Source: Streptomyces sp. QL37 | GTDB lineage: Bacteria > Actinomycetota > Actinomycetes > Streptomycetales > Streptomycetaceae | Assembly: GCF_002941025.1 (NCBI RefSeq) | Contig: NZ_PTJS01000001.1 | Span: 2,170,001 to 2,234,000 of the forward strand | Length of the DNA stretch: 64,000 bases | Direction of reading: 5' to 3' | Shown: piece after piece, positions 43,825 through 51,790 of the stretch | How positions within the stretch are numbered: position 1 is the stretch's first letter | How the letters are laid out: the number at the start of each line of letters is the position of its first letter | Made by a program: the position numbers and the translations under genes | The notes under the pieces: generated by a model | Seen by the model: only the letters and a program-made list of their open reading frames with translations | Database searches by the model: none | What the model was told of the DNA's origin: nothing

Positions 43825-43850
43825 CCGCCCGGGCTCCGGGGCCCGGGCGG
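43825..43850 (+). terminator. Hairpin between the HtrA-like gene and a convergent small gene
   Basis: CCGCCCGGG and its complement form a 9-bp stem with an 8-nt loop, 32 nt after the protease stop and 11 nt after the converging small gene. Confidence 0.6.
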
Positions 43851-43861
43851 TCACGGGGCCC

Positions 43862-44065
43862 TCAGTCGGCCTGGAGGCTCATCGGGCCGTAGATCTTCGT
43901 CGCGTCCTCGAAGAGCGTCACCTGGTCCGCGCCGCCTTCGAGGAGCTCCTTCCAGAACTCACCGATCCAGGACTCCGCGTCGCCCTGAGTCGTGAACTCC
44001 TCCGGCTGCAGCGCCGGCTCCGTCTCCGTACCGTCGGACTTCTCGAACCGCCACGTCCACGCCAT
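43862..44065 (-). CDS. Conserved small protein of unknown function
   Basis: The 67-residue product starts at ATG 44065, chosen because AGGAGG lies six bases upstream; an in-frame ATG 18 nt earlier lacks a ribosome site. It contains WTWRFEKSDG and, further on, DAESWIGEFWKELLEGG, acidic overall and rich in aromatic residues, without membrane segment or cysteine. I know this kind of short W-rich protein as a conserved Streptomyces hypothetical. It is divergent from the MBL-CobU gene (86 nt between starts). No function can be assigned. Confidence 0.75.
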   Translation of the reverse strand: MAWTWRFEKSDGTETEPALQPEEFTTQGDAESWIGEFWKELLEGGADQVTLFEDATKIYGPMSLQAD

Positions 44066-44151
44066 GTCCGCCTCCTGGGTCACGTTGCTCCCCGAAGACT
44101 AGTGGGTGTCCCGGCCGCGCAGGTGGTTCATGGACACGGGAGGATCAGAGC

Positions 44152-45354
44152 GTGGAACTGACACTGCTCGGCACCGGAGCCCCCGACGGGCTGCCGCGGC
44201 CCGACTGCCCCTGCGCCGTGTGCGCGTCCTCCCGCGGCGCCGGAGCACGCGCCGCGACCGCGCTGCTCGTGGACGACGCGCTGCTGCTGGACCTCACCCC
44301 GGGCGCCGTGTTCGCCGCCGCCCGCGCGGGACACTCGCTCGCCGGCGTACGGCAGGTGCTGCTGACCCACCCCCATGACGGGCCCGCGGTGGAGCTGCCC
44401 GCCTCGCTCCCGCCCGCGGGGCGTGTCCCGGACGGCCAGGAGCTGACGCTGATCAGCGGGCACCGGATCCGGGCCCTGGCGATGGACGCCCCGGGCACGG
44501 GCTACGAGGTGACGGCGCCGGAGGGCGAGCGTCTGCTCTATCTGCCGCCCGGGGCCTCCCCCGCCGGTCTGGCCGACCCGGTGGCGGAGCCGTACGACAT
44601 GGTCGTGTGCGACGTGATCGCGCGGCCGGACGCCGTGGCCAGGCTGCGGGCCGTGCAGGCCGTGGGGCCCACCACCGAGGTGATCGCCGTCCATCTGGAC
44701 CACGACGCGCCGCCCGGCCCCGCGTTGGACCGCCGGCTCGCCGCGGGCGGGGCGCGGGCCGTGCCGGACGGGACGACGCTGCCGGTGGGCGCCTACCACG
44801 CCGTGCCCGAGGTCCCCCGCCGCACTCTGGTCACGGGCGGGGCCCGGTCGGGGAAGTCGGTGGAGGCCGAACAGCGCCTGGAGACCTTCCCCGAGGTGGT
44901 GTACGTGGCGACGGGCGGACGCCGCGAAGGGGACGCGGAGTGGGAGTCCCGGATCGGGCTGCACCGGGAGCGCAGGCCTGCCGCCTGGCGCACGGAGGAG
45001 ACCTGCGAGCTCGCCGGTCTCCTGGAGGAGGACGGCCCGCCGCTGCTGATCGACTGTCTGTCGCTGTGGCTGACGGACGCCATGGACCGGGTCGGAGCGT
45101 GGGACGACGACCGGTGGGCGGGCGGCGGGGAGGAGAAGCTGCGCGGACGGGTAGCCGAGCTGGTCCGCGCGGTGCGCGGGACCCGTCGTACGGTCGTCGC
45201 CGTGACCAACGAGACCGGCTCCGGTGTCGTCCCGGCGACGCCCTCCGGACGGCGCTTCCGGGACGAACTGGGCCGTCTGAACGCCGCGTTCGCGGCCGAG
45301 TGCGAGCAGGTGCTGCTGGTGGTCGCGGGACAGGCGCTGGTGCTGCGGGGCTGA
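44152..45354 (+). CDS. cobU: Metallo-beta-lactamase-fold/CobU fusion (adenosylcobinamide kinase)
   Basis: Two modules are visible in 400 residues. Residues 1-215 look like a degenerate metallo-beta-lactamase fold (LLGTGAPDGLPRPDCPC, VLLTHPHDGPAVELP, and VIAVHLDHDA); the canonical HxHxDH is reduced to HPHD, so activity is uncertain. Residues about 222-400 are CobU: P-loop TLVTGGARSGKSVEAE, VYVATGGR, the guanylylated-His segment IGLHRERRPAAW, and LLIDCLSLWLTD. CobU phosphorylates adenosylcobinamide and then attaches GMP. GTG 44152 has GGGAGGATC upstream. It is followed on the same strand by cobT and, after an unrelated gene, cobS, completing the nucleotide-loop pathway. Confidence 0.9.
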   Translation: MELTLLGTGAPDGLPRPDCPCAVCASSRGAGARAATALLVDDALLLDLTPGAVFAAARAGHSLAGVRQVLLTHPHDGPAVELPASLPPAGRVPDGQELTLISGHRIRALAMDAPGTGYEVTAPEGERLLYLPPGASPAGLADPVAEPYDMVVCDVIARPDAVARLRAVQAVGPTTEVIAVHLDHDAPPGPALDRRLAAGGARAVPDGTTLPVGAYHAVPEVPRRTLVTGGARSGKSVEAEQRLETFPEVVYVATGGRREGDAEWESRIGLHRERRPAAWRTEETCELAGLLEEDGPPLLIDCLSLWLTDAMDRVGAWDDDRWAGGGEEKLRGRVAELVRAVRGTRRTVVAVTNETGSGVVPATPSGRRFRDELGRLNAAFAAECEQVLLVVAGQALVLRG

Positions 45355-45467
45355 GCCGTGGGCGTATGCGGGGCCGTCGGTGCGGGAAGGAGCGCCGGGT
45401 ACTGTTCCGGCAGGAACCCCCCGGCGGGTTCCGGCCCACCTAGCGCCGACCCGCGAGGCAGACCCCC

Positions 45468-46589
45468 GTGAATCTGGACGACTTCTCCGACCTGATCGAA
45501 CGCCCCGACGGGGGCGTACGGCGTGATGCCGAGGAACGACGGGAGCGGCTCACCGTTCCCGTCGGTGCGCTCGGGCGCCTGGACGAGCTGGGTGAATGGC
45601 TGTCGGCCGCCCAGCAGTCGGTGCCCGTCAAGGCGGTCGAGCAGCCTCGCGTCGTGCTGTTCGCCGGTGATCACGGGGTGGCGGAGCTGGAGGTCTCCGG
45701 GCGGGCCGCGGGGACCGCGCACGAGCTCGTCCGGGCGGTGCTGGACGGCGCCAGCCCCGTCGCCGTGCTGGCCCGGCGCTTCTCGGTCCCCGTACGCGTC
45801 GTGGACGCCGGTCTGGACTGCGATCCGGAGCTGCTGCCCGAAGCAGTCGTCCGTCACCGGGTGCGGCGCGGCAGCGGCCGGATCGACGTCGAGGACGCGC
45901 TGACGGCCGAGGAGGCCGAGCAGGCCGTACGCCTCGGGATGCGCGTCGCCGACGAGGAGGCCGACTCCGGCACGGACCTGGTGGTGCTGGGCGATCTCAG
46001 CGTCGGCGGCACCACGGCCGCCTCGACCCTGATCGCCGCCCTCTGCGGCACGGACGCCTCGGTGGTGACGGGGCGCGGCGGTGCGGGCATCGACGACCTG
46101 GCGTGGATGCGTAAGTGTGCCGCGATCCGGGACGCGCTGCGGCGGGCCCGGCCGGTCCTCGGGGACCAGCTGGAGCTGCTGGCGGCCGTGGGCGGCGCGG
46201 ACCTGGCGGCCATGACCGGGTTCCTGCTGCAGAGCGCGGTGCGCCGGATGCCCGTGGTGCTGGACGGAGTGGTCTCGGCGGCCTGCGCGCTGGTGGCCCA
46301 GCGGGCGGCCTTCCGGGCGCCGGACTGGTGGCTGGCGGGGCAGCTCAGCGGGGAACCGGCCCAGCTGAAGGCGCTGGACCGGATGGCCCTGACCCCGTTG
46401 CTCGACCACGGGGTGACGGTGGGCGAGGGGAGCGGGGCCCTGCTGGCACTGCCGCTCGTCCAGGCCGCGGCCGCGCTGGCGGCGGAGCTGCCCGAGCGCG
46501 CCCCGGAGCCCGGGGCGGAGCCCGCTGCGGAGGAAGGGGAGGCGGAGGCCGGGGAGCCGTCTGAGGCCCCGGCGGACACGACCGCCTGA
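45468..46589 (+). CDS. cobT: Nicotinate-nucleotide-dimethylbenzimidazole phosphoribosyltransferase
   Basis: This 373-residue enzyme activates the lower ligand of cobalamin. It has FAGDHGVAELEVS, GDLSVGGTTAASTL, TGRGGAGIDD, and the C-terminal catalytic block VTVGEGSGALLALP with the base glutamate. A Glu/Ala/Pro-rich tail (last 40 residues) is beyond the conserved domain. GTG 45468 follows GAGG. In the 113-nt gap after cobU there is a 7-bp hairpin (45413-45432) and a TACTGT -10-like box; no cobalamin riboswitch is seen. It converges on the 46629 gene. Confidence 0.95.
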   Translation: MNLDDFSDLIERPDGGVRRDAEERRERLTVPVGALGRLDELGEWLSAAQQSVPVKAVEQPRVVLFAGDHGVAELEVSGRAAGTAHELVRAVLDGASPVAVLARRFSVPVRVVDAGLDCDPELLPEAVVRHRVRRGSGRIDVEDALTAEEAEQAVRLGMRVADEEADSGTDLVVLGDLSVGGTTAASTLIAALCGTDASVVTGRGGAGIDDLAWMRKCAAIRDALRRARPVLGDQLELLAAVGGADLAAMTGFLLQSAVRRMPVVLDGVVSAACALVAQRAAFRAPDWWLAGQLSGEPAQLKALDRMALTPLLDHGVTVGEGSGALLALPLVQAAAALAAELPERAPEPGAEPAAEEGEAEAGEPSEAPADTTA

Positions 46590-46628
46590 GCGCGGCCGTT
46601 CGGTCGCGGACGGCCCGGTGGCGGGGCG

Positions 46629-47402
46629 TCAGGTCCCGCCGCCGGGGCGGGAGCCCGGCAGCGGGGTCCTGTCCGGCGCCCCTCCGATCAGGTCCTGGAA
46701 GCGGCGCCGGGGTCCCGCCCAGCGGACGTCGTGGTGATAGGCCCTCAGCACCGCCCTGGCGCGGGCCCGGTGGCGACGGCGGTAGAAGCGCTTCGCCCAC
46801 GGCGATGCGGGCCGGGCGAGTCTGAGCGCCCCGATCAGCGCGATGAACGGAAGGAGGGTGCCGACCACCGCCATCCTGGCCTTGCCCTTGAACAGGGCGA
46901 TCAGCACCAGCCCGAAGTTGAAGACGTAGGTCAGGACGACGCCCAGTCTGTTCTGCTGCTGCTCCCCGCTCAGCTCGTCGACGCCGAGGGGTGAGAAGCC
47001 GGCGAGCACGAGCAGGACGAGCGAGGCGGTGAGGACGACGACCTCCACGCTCTGGCGGCCCTCCTCGGTCCAGTACACGTCGTCGAGGTGCAGGATCAGG
47101 GCGAACTCGTCGAGGACCAGGCCCGCCCCCATCCCGAAGACCACCGCGAAGATCCCTGCGGCGAGACCCCACTGGCCGCTCGCGACCGCTCCGAAGCCAC
47201 CGACCACCGTGAGCACCACCCCAGGCACCACGTGGTGGACGTGGACACCGCCGGGCGTGATGTTGCGGAACGGACCCTTCCCGGCCCTGATCATCCGGGT
47301 GATCATCCGGGTGATGGCGAAGGTCAGCACGAACGCGCTCAGGGCGAGCAGCAGCGGGAGCTTCCCGGGCTCGACGATGTTCTGCTGGAACCAGTGACCC
47401 AT
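46629..47402 (-). CDS. Multi-pass membrane protein of unknown function
   Basis: ATG 47402 has GGAGGTGG upstream. The 257-residue protein has five or six helices (from LPLLLALSAFVLTFAITRMI through GTLLPFIALIGALRL) and a basic C-terminus (RRRHRARARAVLRAYHHD). In the second segment the sequence GGVHVHHVVPG gathers four histidines next to the membrane and could bind a metal; DDVYW is a further conserved-looking loop. I do not recognise a named family. It lies between cobT and cobS but on the other strand, so is not part of the cobalamin operon by transcription. Confidence 0.82.
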   Translation of the reverse strand: MGHWFQQNIVEPGKLPLLLALSAFVLTFAITRMITRMIRAGKGPFRNITPGGVHVHHVVPGVVLTVVGGFGAVASGQWGLAAGIFAVVFGMGAGLVLDEFALILHLDDVYWTEEGRQSVEVVVLTASLVLLVLAGFSPLGVDELSGEQQQNRLGVVLTYVFNFGLVLIALFKGKARMAVVGTLLPFIALIGALRLARPASPWAKRFYRRRHRARARAVLRAYHHDVRWAGPRRRFQDLIGGAPDRTPLPGSRPGGGT

Positions 47403-47489
47403 GCCACCTCCGTCCGGACCGCCGCGTCTGCGGCTTATGTGCCACTCTGCCCAATCCGGCACGCCGCCGCACCGGCTAGCCTGCGCGCG

Positions 47490-48272
47490 GTGACCTCCCT
47501 GAACAGCCACGGTCTGCGCTTCGCCTTCGGCACCCTGACCGCGCTCCCCGTCCGCGTCTCCCGCTGGGACCGCGGTACCGCCCGCGCCGGCATGCTGTGC
47601 GCACCGCTCGCCGGTCTCGCCGTGGGACTGCTCGCGGCGGTCCCCGGGGTGCTGTTCCTGTGGGGCGGGTCGGGGCCCCTCGTGGCGGCGGTCGCCTCCG
47701 CCGCGCTCCCCGCCGCGCTGACCCGTGGACTGCACCTGGACGGACTCGCGGACACCGCGGACGGGCTCGGCAGCGCCAAGCCTGCCGAGGACGCGCTGCG
47801 GATCATGAAGCAGTCGGACATCGGCCCGTTCGGCGTGATCACGCTGCTTTTCGTGCTGCTGGCCCAGATCGCCGCGCTCCACGAGCTGTACGGCCGCGGC
47901 TGGGCGGACGGCGCGCTGGGCACCGTCGCCGCCGCCGTCACCGCGCGGCTCGCGCTCACGCTGGCCTCCCGCCGCGGCGTCCCGCCCGCCCGTCCGGAGG
48001 GTCTCGGCGCGGCGGTGGCGGGCACCGTCCCGCCCGGGGGCGGAGCGGCCGTGGCCTGTGCGGTGGTCGCGGGCTGCGCGGCGGCCGGCGCGCTCCTGGG
48101 CGGATACGGCGCCGGCCTCCACCTCGCCCTCGCGGCCCTGGCCGGCCTCGGTGCCGCGCAGGTGATGCTGCGTCACTGCGTGCGCCGCTTCGGCGGGGTG
48201 ACCGGCGATGTGTTCGGCGCGCTGGAGGAGACGGCGGCCACGGTGGCGCTGCTGGTGCTGTCCCTGTCGTGA
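47490..48272 (+). CDS. cobS: Adenosylcobinamide-GDP ribazoletransferase (cobalamin synthase)
   Basis: This 260-residue membrane enzyme joins adenosylcobinamide-GDP with alpha-ribazole. It has the family blocks LTALPVRV at the N-terminus, TRGLHLDGLADTADGL with the metal-binding Asp residues, and MKQSDIGPFGVI. Seven or so hydrophobic segments fit. GTG 47490 follows TAGCCT by 8 nt (leaderless), and the longer open frame upstream is antisense to the neighbouring gene. It works with CobU and CobT on the same strand. Confidence 0.93.
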   Translation: MTSLNSHGLRFAFGTLTALPVRVSRWDRGTARAGMLCAPLAGLAVGLLAAVPGVLFLWGGSGPLVAAVASAALPAALTRGLHLDGLADTADGLGSAKPAEDALRIMKQSDIGPFGVITLLFVLLAQIAALHELYGRGWADGALGTVAAAVTARLALTLASRRGVPPARPEGLGAAVAGTVPPGGGAAVACAVVAGCAAAGALLGGYGAGLHLALAALAGLGAAQVMLRHCVRRFGGVTGDVFGALEETAATVALLVLSLS

Positions 48273-48454
48273 CGGGCTCCCGGGGCCACTTCCGGCCGGG
48301 CCGGACCCTCCGACGGCCCCGCCCCCGTGAGCCGGAAGCAGGAGCGCGCGTAGGCTCGTTCCCGGCGCGTCACGGCGGGATCTACGATGCGCTGGGCCCG
48401 GTCGGCCACCCTCTCGACCAACACACGACTCAACGGAAGCGAGATTTCACCACC

Positions 48455-50002
48455 GTGACTGCTCTCACTCTCAGCACCTCAGGTGCGGCGACGCTGCGCG
48501 CCGACGCACTCGTCGTCGGCGTCGCCAAGGGAGCCAAGGGGCCGGTCCTCGCACCGGGCGCCGAGGCCGTGGACAAGGCGTTCGACGGAAAACTCGCCAC
48601 CGTCCTGGAGACCCTGGGCGCCTCCGGTGCCGAGGGCGAAGTGACCAAGCTCCCCGCCCCGTCCGGTCTCAAGGCCCCGGTCGTCATCGCGGTCGGGCTC
48701 GGTCCGGTCCCGGCTAAGGACGACGCCTACGAGGCCGAGGCGCTGCGCCGGGCCGCGGGCTCCGCGGCGCGTGCGCTGAAGGGGTCGAAGAAGGCCGGGT
48801 TCGCGCTGCCGGCCGAGTCCGCCGAGGACGCCGGGGCCGTCGCCGAGGGCGCCCTGCTGGGTGCGTACGCGTTCACCGCCTACCAGGGCGGCGAGAACAG
48901 GCTCGCCCCCAAGAGCGCGAAGTCCGGCCGGAGCGACGCGAAGCTTCCGCTCGCCGAGGTCGCCCTGCTCGGCACCAAGCCGCGTGACAAGGCCTTCAAG
49001 GCGGCCGCCGAGCGCGCCGTCGCGGTCACCGAGGAGATCAACCGGGCCCGCGACCTGATCAACACCCCGCCGAACGACCTGTACCCCGAGTCCTTCGCCG
49101 CCGTGGCCACCGCCGCCGGCAAGGAGCACGGCATCAAGGTGCAGGTCCTCGACGAGAAGGCGCTCGTCAAGGGCGGCTACGGCGGTCTGCTCGGCGTCGG
49201 CCAGGGCTCCACGCACGGCCCGCGCCTGGTCAAGCTGGCCTACACGCACCCCAAGGCGGAGAAGACGCTCGCCCTGGTCGGCAAGGGCATCACCTACGAC
49301 TCGGGCGGCATCTCGCTCAAGCCGGCCGGCCACAACGAGACGATGAAGTGCGACATGAGCGGCGCCGCCGCCGTGTTCGCCGCCGTCGTCGCGGCATCCC
49401 GCCTCGGTCTCCAGGTCAACGTCACCGGCTGGCTGGCGCTCGCCGAGAACATGCCGTCCGGCAACGCCACCCGCCCGGGTGACGTCCTGCACATGTACAG
49501 CGGCAAGACCGTCGAGGTCCTCAACACCGACGCCGAGGGCCGGCTCGTCCTCGCCGACGCGCTGACCCGCGCCTCGGAGGAGAAGCCGGACGCGATCGTC
49601 GACGTGGCGACCCTGACCGGCGCGATGGTCCTGGCGCTGGGCAACCGCACCTTCGGTGTGATGGCCAACGACGACGCGTTCCGTACGTCGGTCCACGAGA
49701 TCGCCGAGGAGGTCGGTGAGGCCTCCTGGCCGATGCCGCTCCCCGCCGACCTGCGCAAGGGCATGGACTCCCCGACCGCCGACATCGCCAACATGGGCGA
49801 GCGGATGGGCGGCGGCCTGGTGGCCGGTCTGTTCCTGAAGGAGTTCGTGGGCGAGGGCATCGCCTGGGCGCACCTGGACATCGCGGGCCCGGCCTTCCAC
49901 GAGGGCGCGCCCTACGGCTACACCCCCAAGGGCGGCACCGGCTCGGCCGTCCGCACCCTGGTGCGGCTGGCGGAGCGCACCGCGGCCGGCGACCTCGGCT
50001 GA
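48455..50002 (+). CDS. pepA: Leucyl aminopeptidase (M17, cytosol aminopeptidase)
   Basis: This 515-residue metallopeptidase removes N-terminal residues from peptides. Its metal and catalytic residues lie in LVGKGITYDSGGISLKP (Lys, Asp), MKCDMSGAAA (Asp) and the family signature NTDAEGRLVLAD (Asp, Glu, Arg). The N-terminal 170 residues form the regulatory domain. GTG 48455 follows AACGGAAGCGAG; a TACGAT -10-like box lies at 48383-48388. A longer open frame upstream overlaps cobS in another register and is not used. Single gene with a terminator after it. Confidence 0.95.
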   Translation: MTALTLSTSGAATLRADALVVGVAKGAKGPVLAPGAEAVDKAFDGKLATVLETLGASGAEGEVTKLPAPSGLKAPVVIAVGLGPVPAKDDAYEAEALRRAAGSAARALKGSKKAGFALPAESAEDAGAVAEGALLGAYAFTAYQGGENRLAPKSAKSGRSDAKLPLAEVALLGTKPRDKAFKAAAERAVAVTEEINRARDLINTPPNDLYPESFAAVATAAGKEHGIKVQVLDEKALVKGGYGGLLGVGQGSTHGPRLVKLAYTHPKAEKTLALVGKGITYDSGGISLKPAGHNETMKCDMSGAAAVFAAVVAASRLGLQVNVTGWLALAENMPSGNATRPGDVLHMYSGKTVEVLNTDAEGRLVLADALTRASEEKPDAIVDVATLTGAMVLALGNRTFGVMANDDAFRTSVHEIAEEVGEASWPMPLPADLRKGMDSPTADIANMGERMGGGLVAGLFLKEFVGEGIAWAHLDIAGPAFHEGAPYGYTPKGGTGSAVRTLVRLAERTAAGDLG

Positions 50003-50057
50003 GTCCGGAGCCGGCACCGCACGCGGAGCCCGCGTGCGAGGTTCGCTTGCGGCGCAG

Positions 50058-50085
50058 ACGGCCCCGGGCATACGTCCGGGGCCGT
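50058..50085 (+). terminator. pepA terminator hairpin
   Basis: ACGGCCCCGG and its complement form a 10-bp stem around an 8-nt loop, 56 nt after the pepA stop. A smaller GCACGCGG/CCGCGTGC hairpin precedes it. Confidence 0.65.
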
Positions 50086-50113
50086 AGGCGTTCCTCACGG
50101 TGGATCCGACCGG

Positions 50114-50131
50114 CATATTTCCGGAAATATG
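50114..50131. promoter_or_regulatory. Perfect 18-bp AT-rich palindrome upstream of lpd
   Basis: CATATTTCCGGAAATATG is a perfect palindrome 215 nt before the lpd start. It stands out from the GC-rich background and looks like an operator for a dimeric regulator of lpd. The rest of the 343-nt gap (50003-50345) holds the pepA terminator and an untranslated leader with no other structure I recognise. Confidence 0.55.
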
Positions 50132-50345
50132 TACGTATCGGCAATCATCCGGTCCGGATCTTCGTCCGGCTCGGAGCAGGGGCCCGCGTCCCGTCCGGAC
50201 TCAACAAGTGCGAAGATGGGTTCTCGGCAGGACAGGGCCCCCACCACAGGGCCGAAAAACGCAAGCGGCCGAACACCAGCCGACCGGCCGGTCACACCCC
50301 AGCGACGGGGCCCGGCGTACGGCGCACATGCATGGAGGACGTGAC

Positions 50346-51734
50346 GTGGCGAACGACGCCAGCACCGTTTTCGACCTAGTGATCCTCGGCGGTGGTAGCG
50401 GCGGTTACGCCGCGGCCCTGCGCGGAGCTCAGCTGGGCCTGGACGTCGCACTGATCGAGAAGGGCAAGGTCGGCGGCACCTGCCTGCACAACGGCTGCAT
50501 CCCCACGAAGGCGCTGCTACACGCCGGCGAGATCGCCGACCAGGCCCGCGAGGCCGAGCAGTTCGGCGTGAAGGCCACCTTCGAGGGCATCGACATGGAG
50601 GCCGTCCACAAGTACAAGGACGACGTGATCTCGGGCCTGTACAAGGGCCTGCAGGGTCTCATCGCCTCGCGCAAGGTGCACTACATCGAGGGTGAGGGCC
50701 GTCTCTCGTCGCCCACCTCGGTGGATGTGAACGGTCAGCGCGTCCAGGGCCGTCATGTGCTGCTGGCGACCGGCTCCGTGCCGAAGTCGCTGCCGGGCCT
50801 GGAGATCGACGGCAACCGCGTCATCTCCTCGGACCACGCTCTGAAGCTGGACCGCGTGCCGAAGTCCGCGATCGTCCTGGGCGGCGGCGTCATCGGCGTC
50901 GAGTTCGCCTCGGCGTGGAAGTCCTTCGGGGCCGACATCACGATCGTCGAGGGCCTGAAGCACCTGGTCCCGGTCGAGGACGAGAACAGCTCGAAGCTTC
51001 TTGAGCGCGCGTTCCGCAAGCGCGGCATCAAGTTCAACCTCGGCACCTTCTTCGACAAGGCCGAGTACACGCAGGACGGCGTCCGGGTGACCCTCGCCGA
51101 CGGCAAGACCTTCGAGGCGGAGGTGCTGCTGGTCGCGATCGGCCGCGGCCCGGTCTCGCAGGGCCTGGGCTACGAGGAGGCGGGTGTCGCGATGGACCGC
51201 GGCTACGTCCTCGTCGACGAGTACATGCAGACCAACGTCCCGACGATCTCGGCCGTCGGTGACCTGGTCCCGACCCTCCAGCTCGCCCACGTCGGCTTCG
51301 CCGAGGGCATCCTGGTGGCGGAGCGCCTCGCCGGCCTCAAGACCGTGCCGGTCGACTACGACGGCGTGCCGAAGGTGACGTACTGCCACCCCGAGGTCGC
51401 CTCCGTCGGCATCACCGAGGCCAAGGCCAAGGAGATCTACGGTGCGGACAAGGTCGTCGCCCTCAAGTACAACCTGGCGGGCAACGGCAAGAGCAAGATC
51501 CTGAAGACCGCGGGCGAGATCAAGCTCGTCCAGGTCAAGGACGGTGCCGTGGTCGGCGTCCACATGGTCGGTGACCGTATGGGCGAGCAGGTCGGCGAAG
51601 CCCAGCTGATCTACAACTGGGAGGCGCTGCCGGCCGAGGTCGCGCAGCTCATCCACGCCCACCCGACGCAGAACGAGGCGATGGGCGAGGCCCACCTGGC
51701 CCTGGCCGGCAAGCCTCTCCACTCCCACGACTGA
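50346..51734 (+). CDS. lpdA: Dihydrolipoamide dehydrogenase (E3)
   Basis: This 462-residue flavoenzyme has the FAD loop ILGGGSGGYAAA, the redox disulfide GGTCLHNGCIPTKA, the NAD loop VLGGGVIGVEFAS, the FAD-closing motif ISAVGD and the C-terminal active-site His-Glu in IHAHPTQNEAMGE. GTG 50346 has GGAGG seven bases upstream. It reoxidises the dihydrolipoyl groups of the 2-oxoacid dehydrogenase complexes. It lies 56 nt before the E2 gene, so the two are likely one unit, possibly controlled by the palindrome at 50114-50131. Confidence 0.97.
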   Translation: MANDASTVFDLVILGGGSGGYAAALRGAQLGLDVALIEKGKVGGTCLHNGCIPTKALLHAGEIADQAREAEQFGVKATFEGIDMEAVHKYKDDVISGLYKGLQGLIASRKVHYIEGEGRLSSPTSVDVNGQRVQGRHVLLATGSVPKSLPGLEIDGNRVISSDHALKLDRVPKSAIVLGGGVIGVEFASAWKSFGADITIVEGLKHLVPVEDENSSKLLERAFRKRGIKFNLGTFFDKAEYTQDGVRVTLADGKTFEAEVLLVAIGRGPVSQGLGYEEAGVAMDRGYVLVDEYMQTNVPTISAVGDLVPTLQLAHVGFAEGILVAERLAGLKTVPVDYDGVPKVTYCHPEVASVGITEAKAKEIYGADKVVALKYNLAGNGKSKILKTAGEIKLVQVKDGAVVGVHMVGDRMGEQVGEAQLIYNWEALPAEVAQLIHAHPTQNEAMGEAHLALAGKPLHSHD

Positions 51735-51790
51735 TCCAGTCCCGGGGACGACCGACCACTTCCGCACATTCGTAAGGAGCAACTGAAACC

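Noticed and set aside
45355..45467. Cobalamin riboswitch upstream of cobT
   Set aside because: I looked for the conserved GCCACTG box and the aptamer core and found neither; only a 7-bp hairpin is present.
46593..46616. Terminator between convergent cobT and the 46629 gene
   Set aside because: Only a 6-bp stem with a 10-nt loop is visible, too weak to claim.
50128..50140. Another LacI operator (ATGTACGTATCGG) near the lpd palindrome
   Set aside because: It contains TACGTA but not the full ATACGTAT core, is 40 kb from the island, and does not share the flanks of sites 2 and 4.
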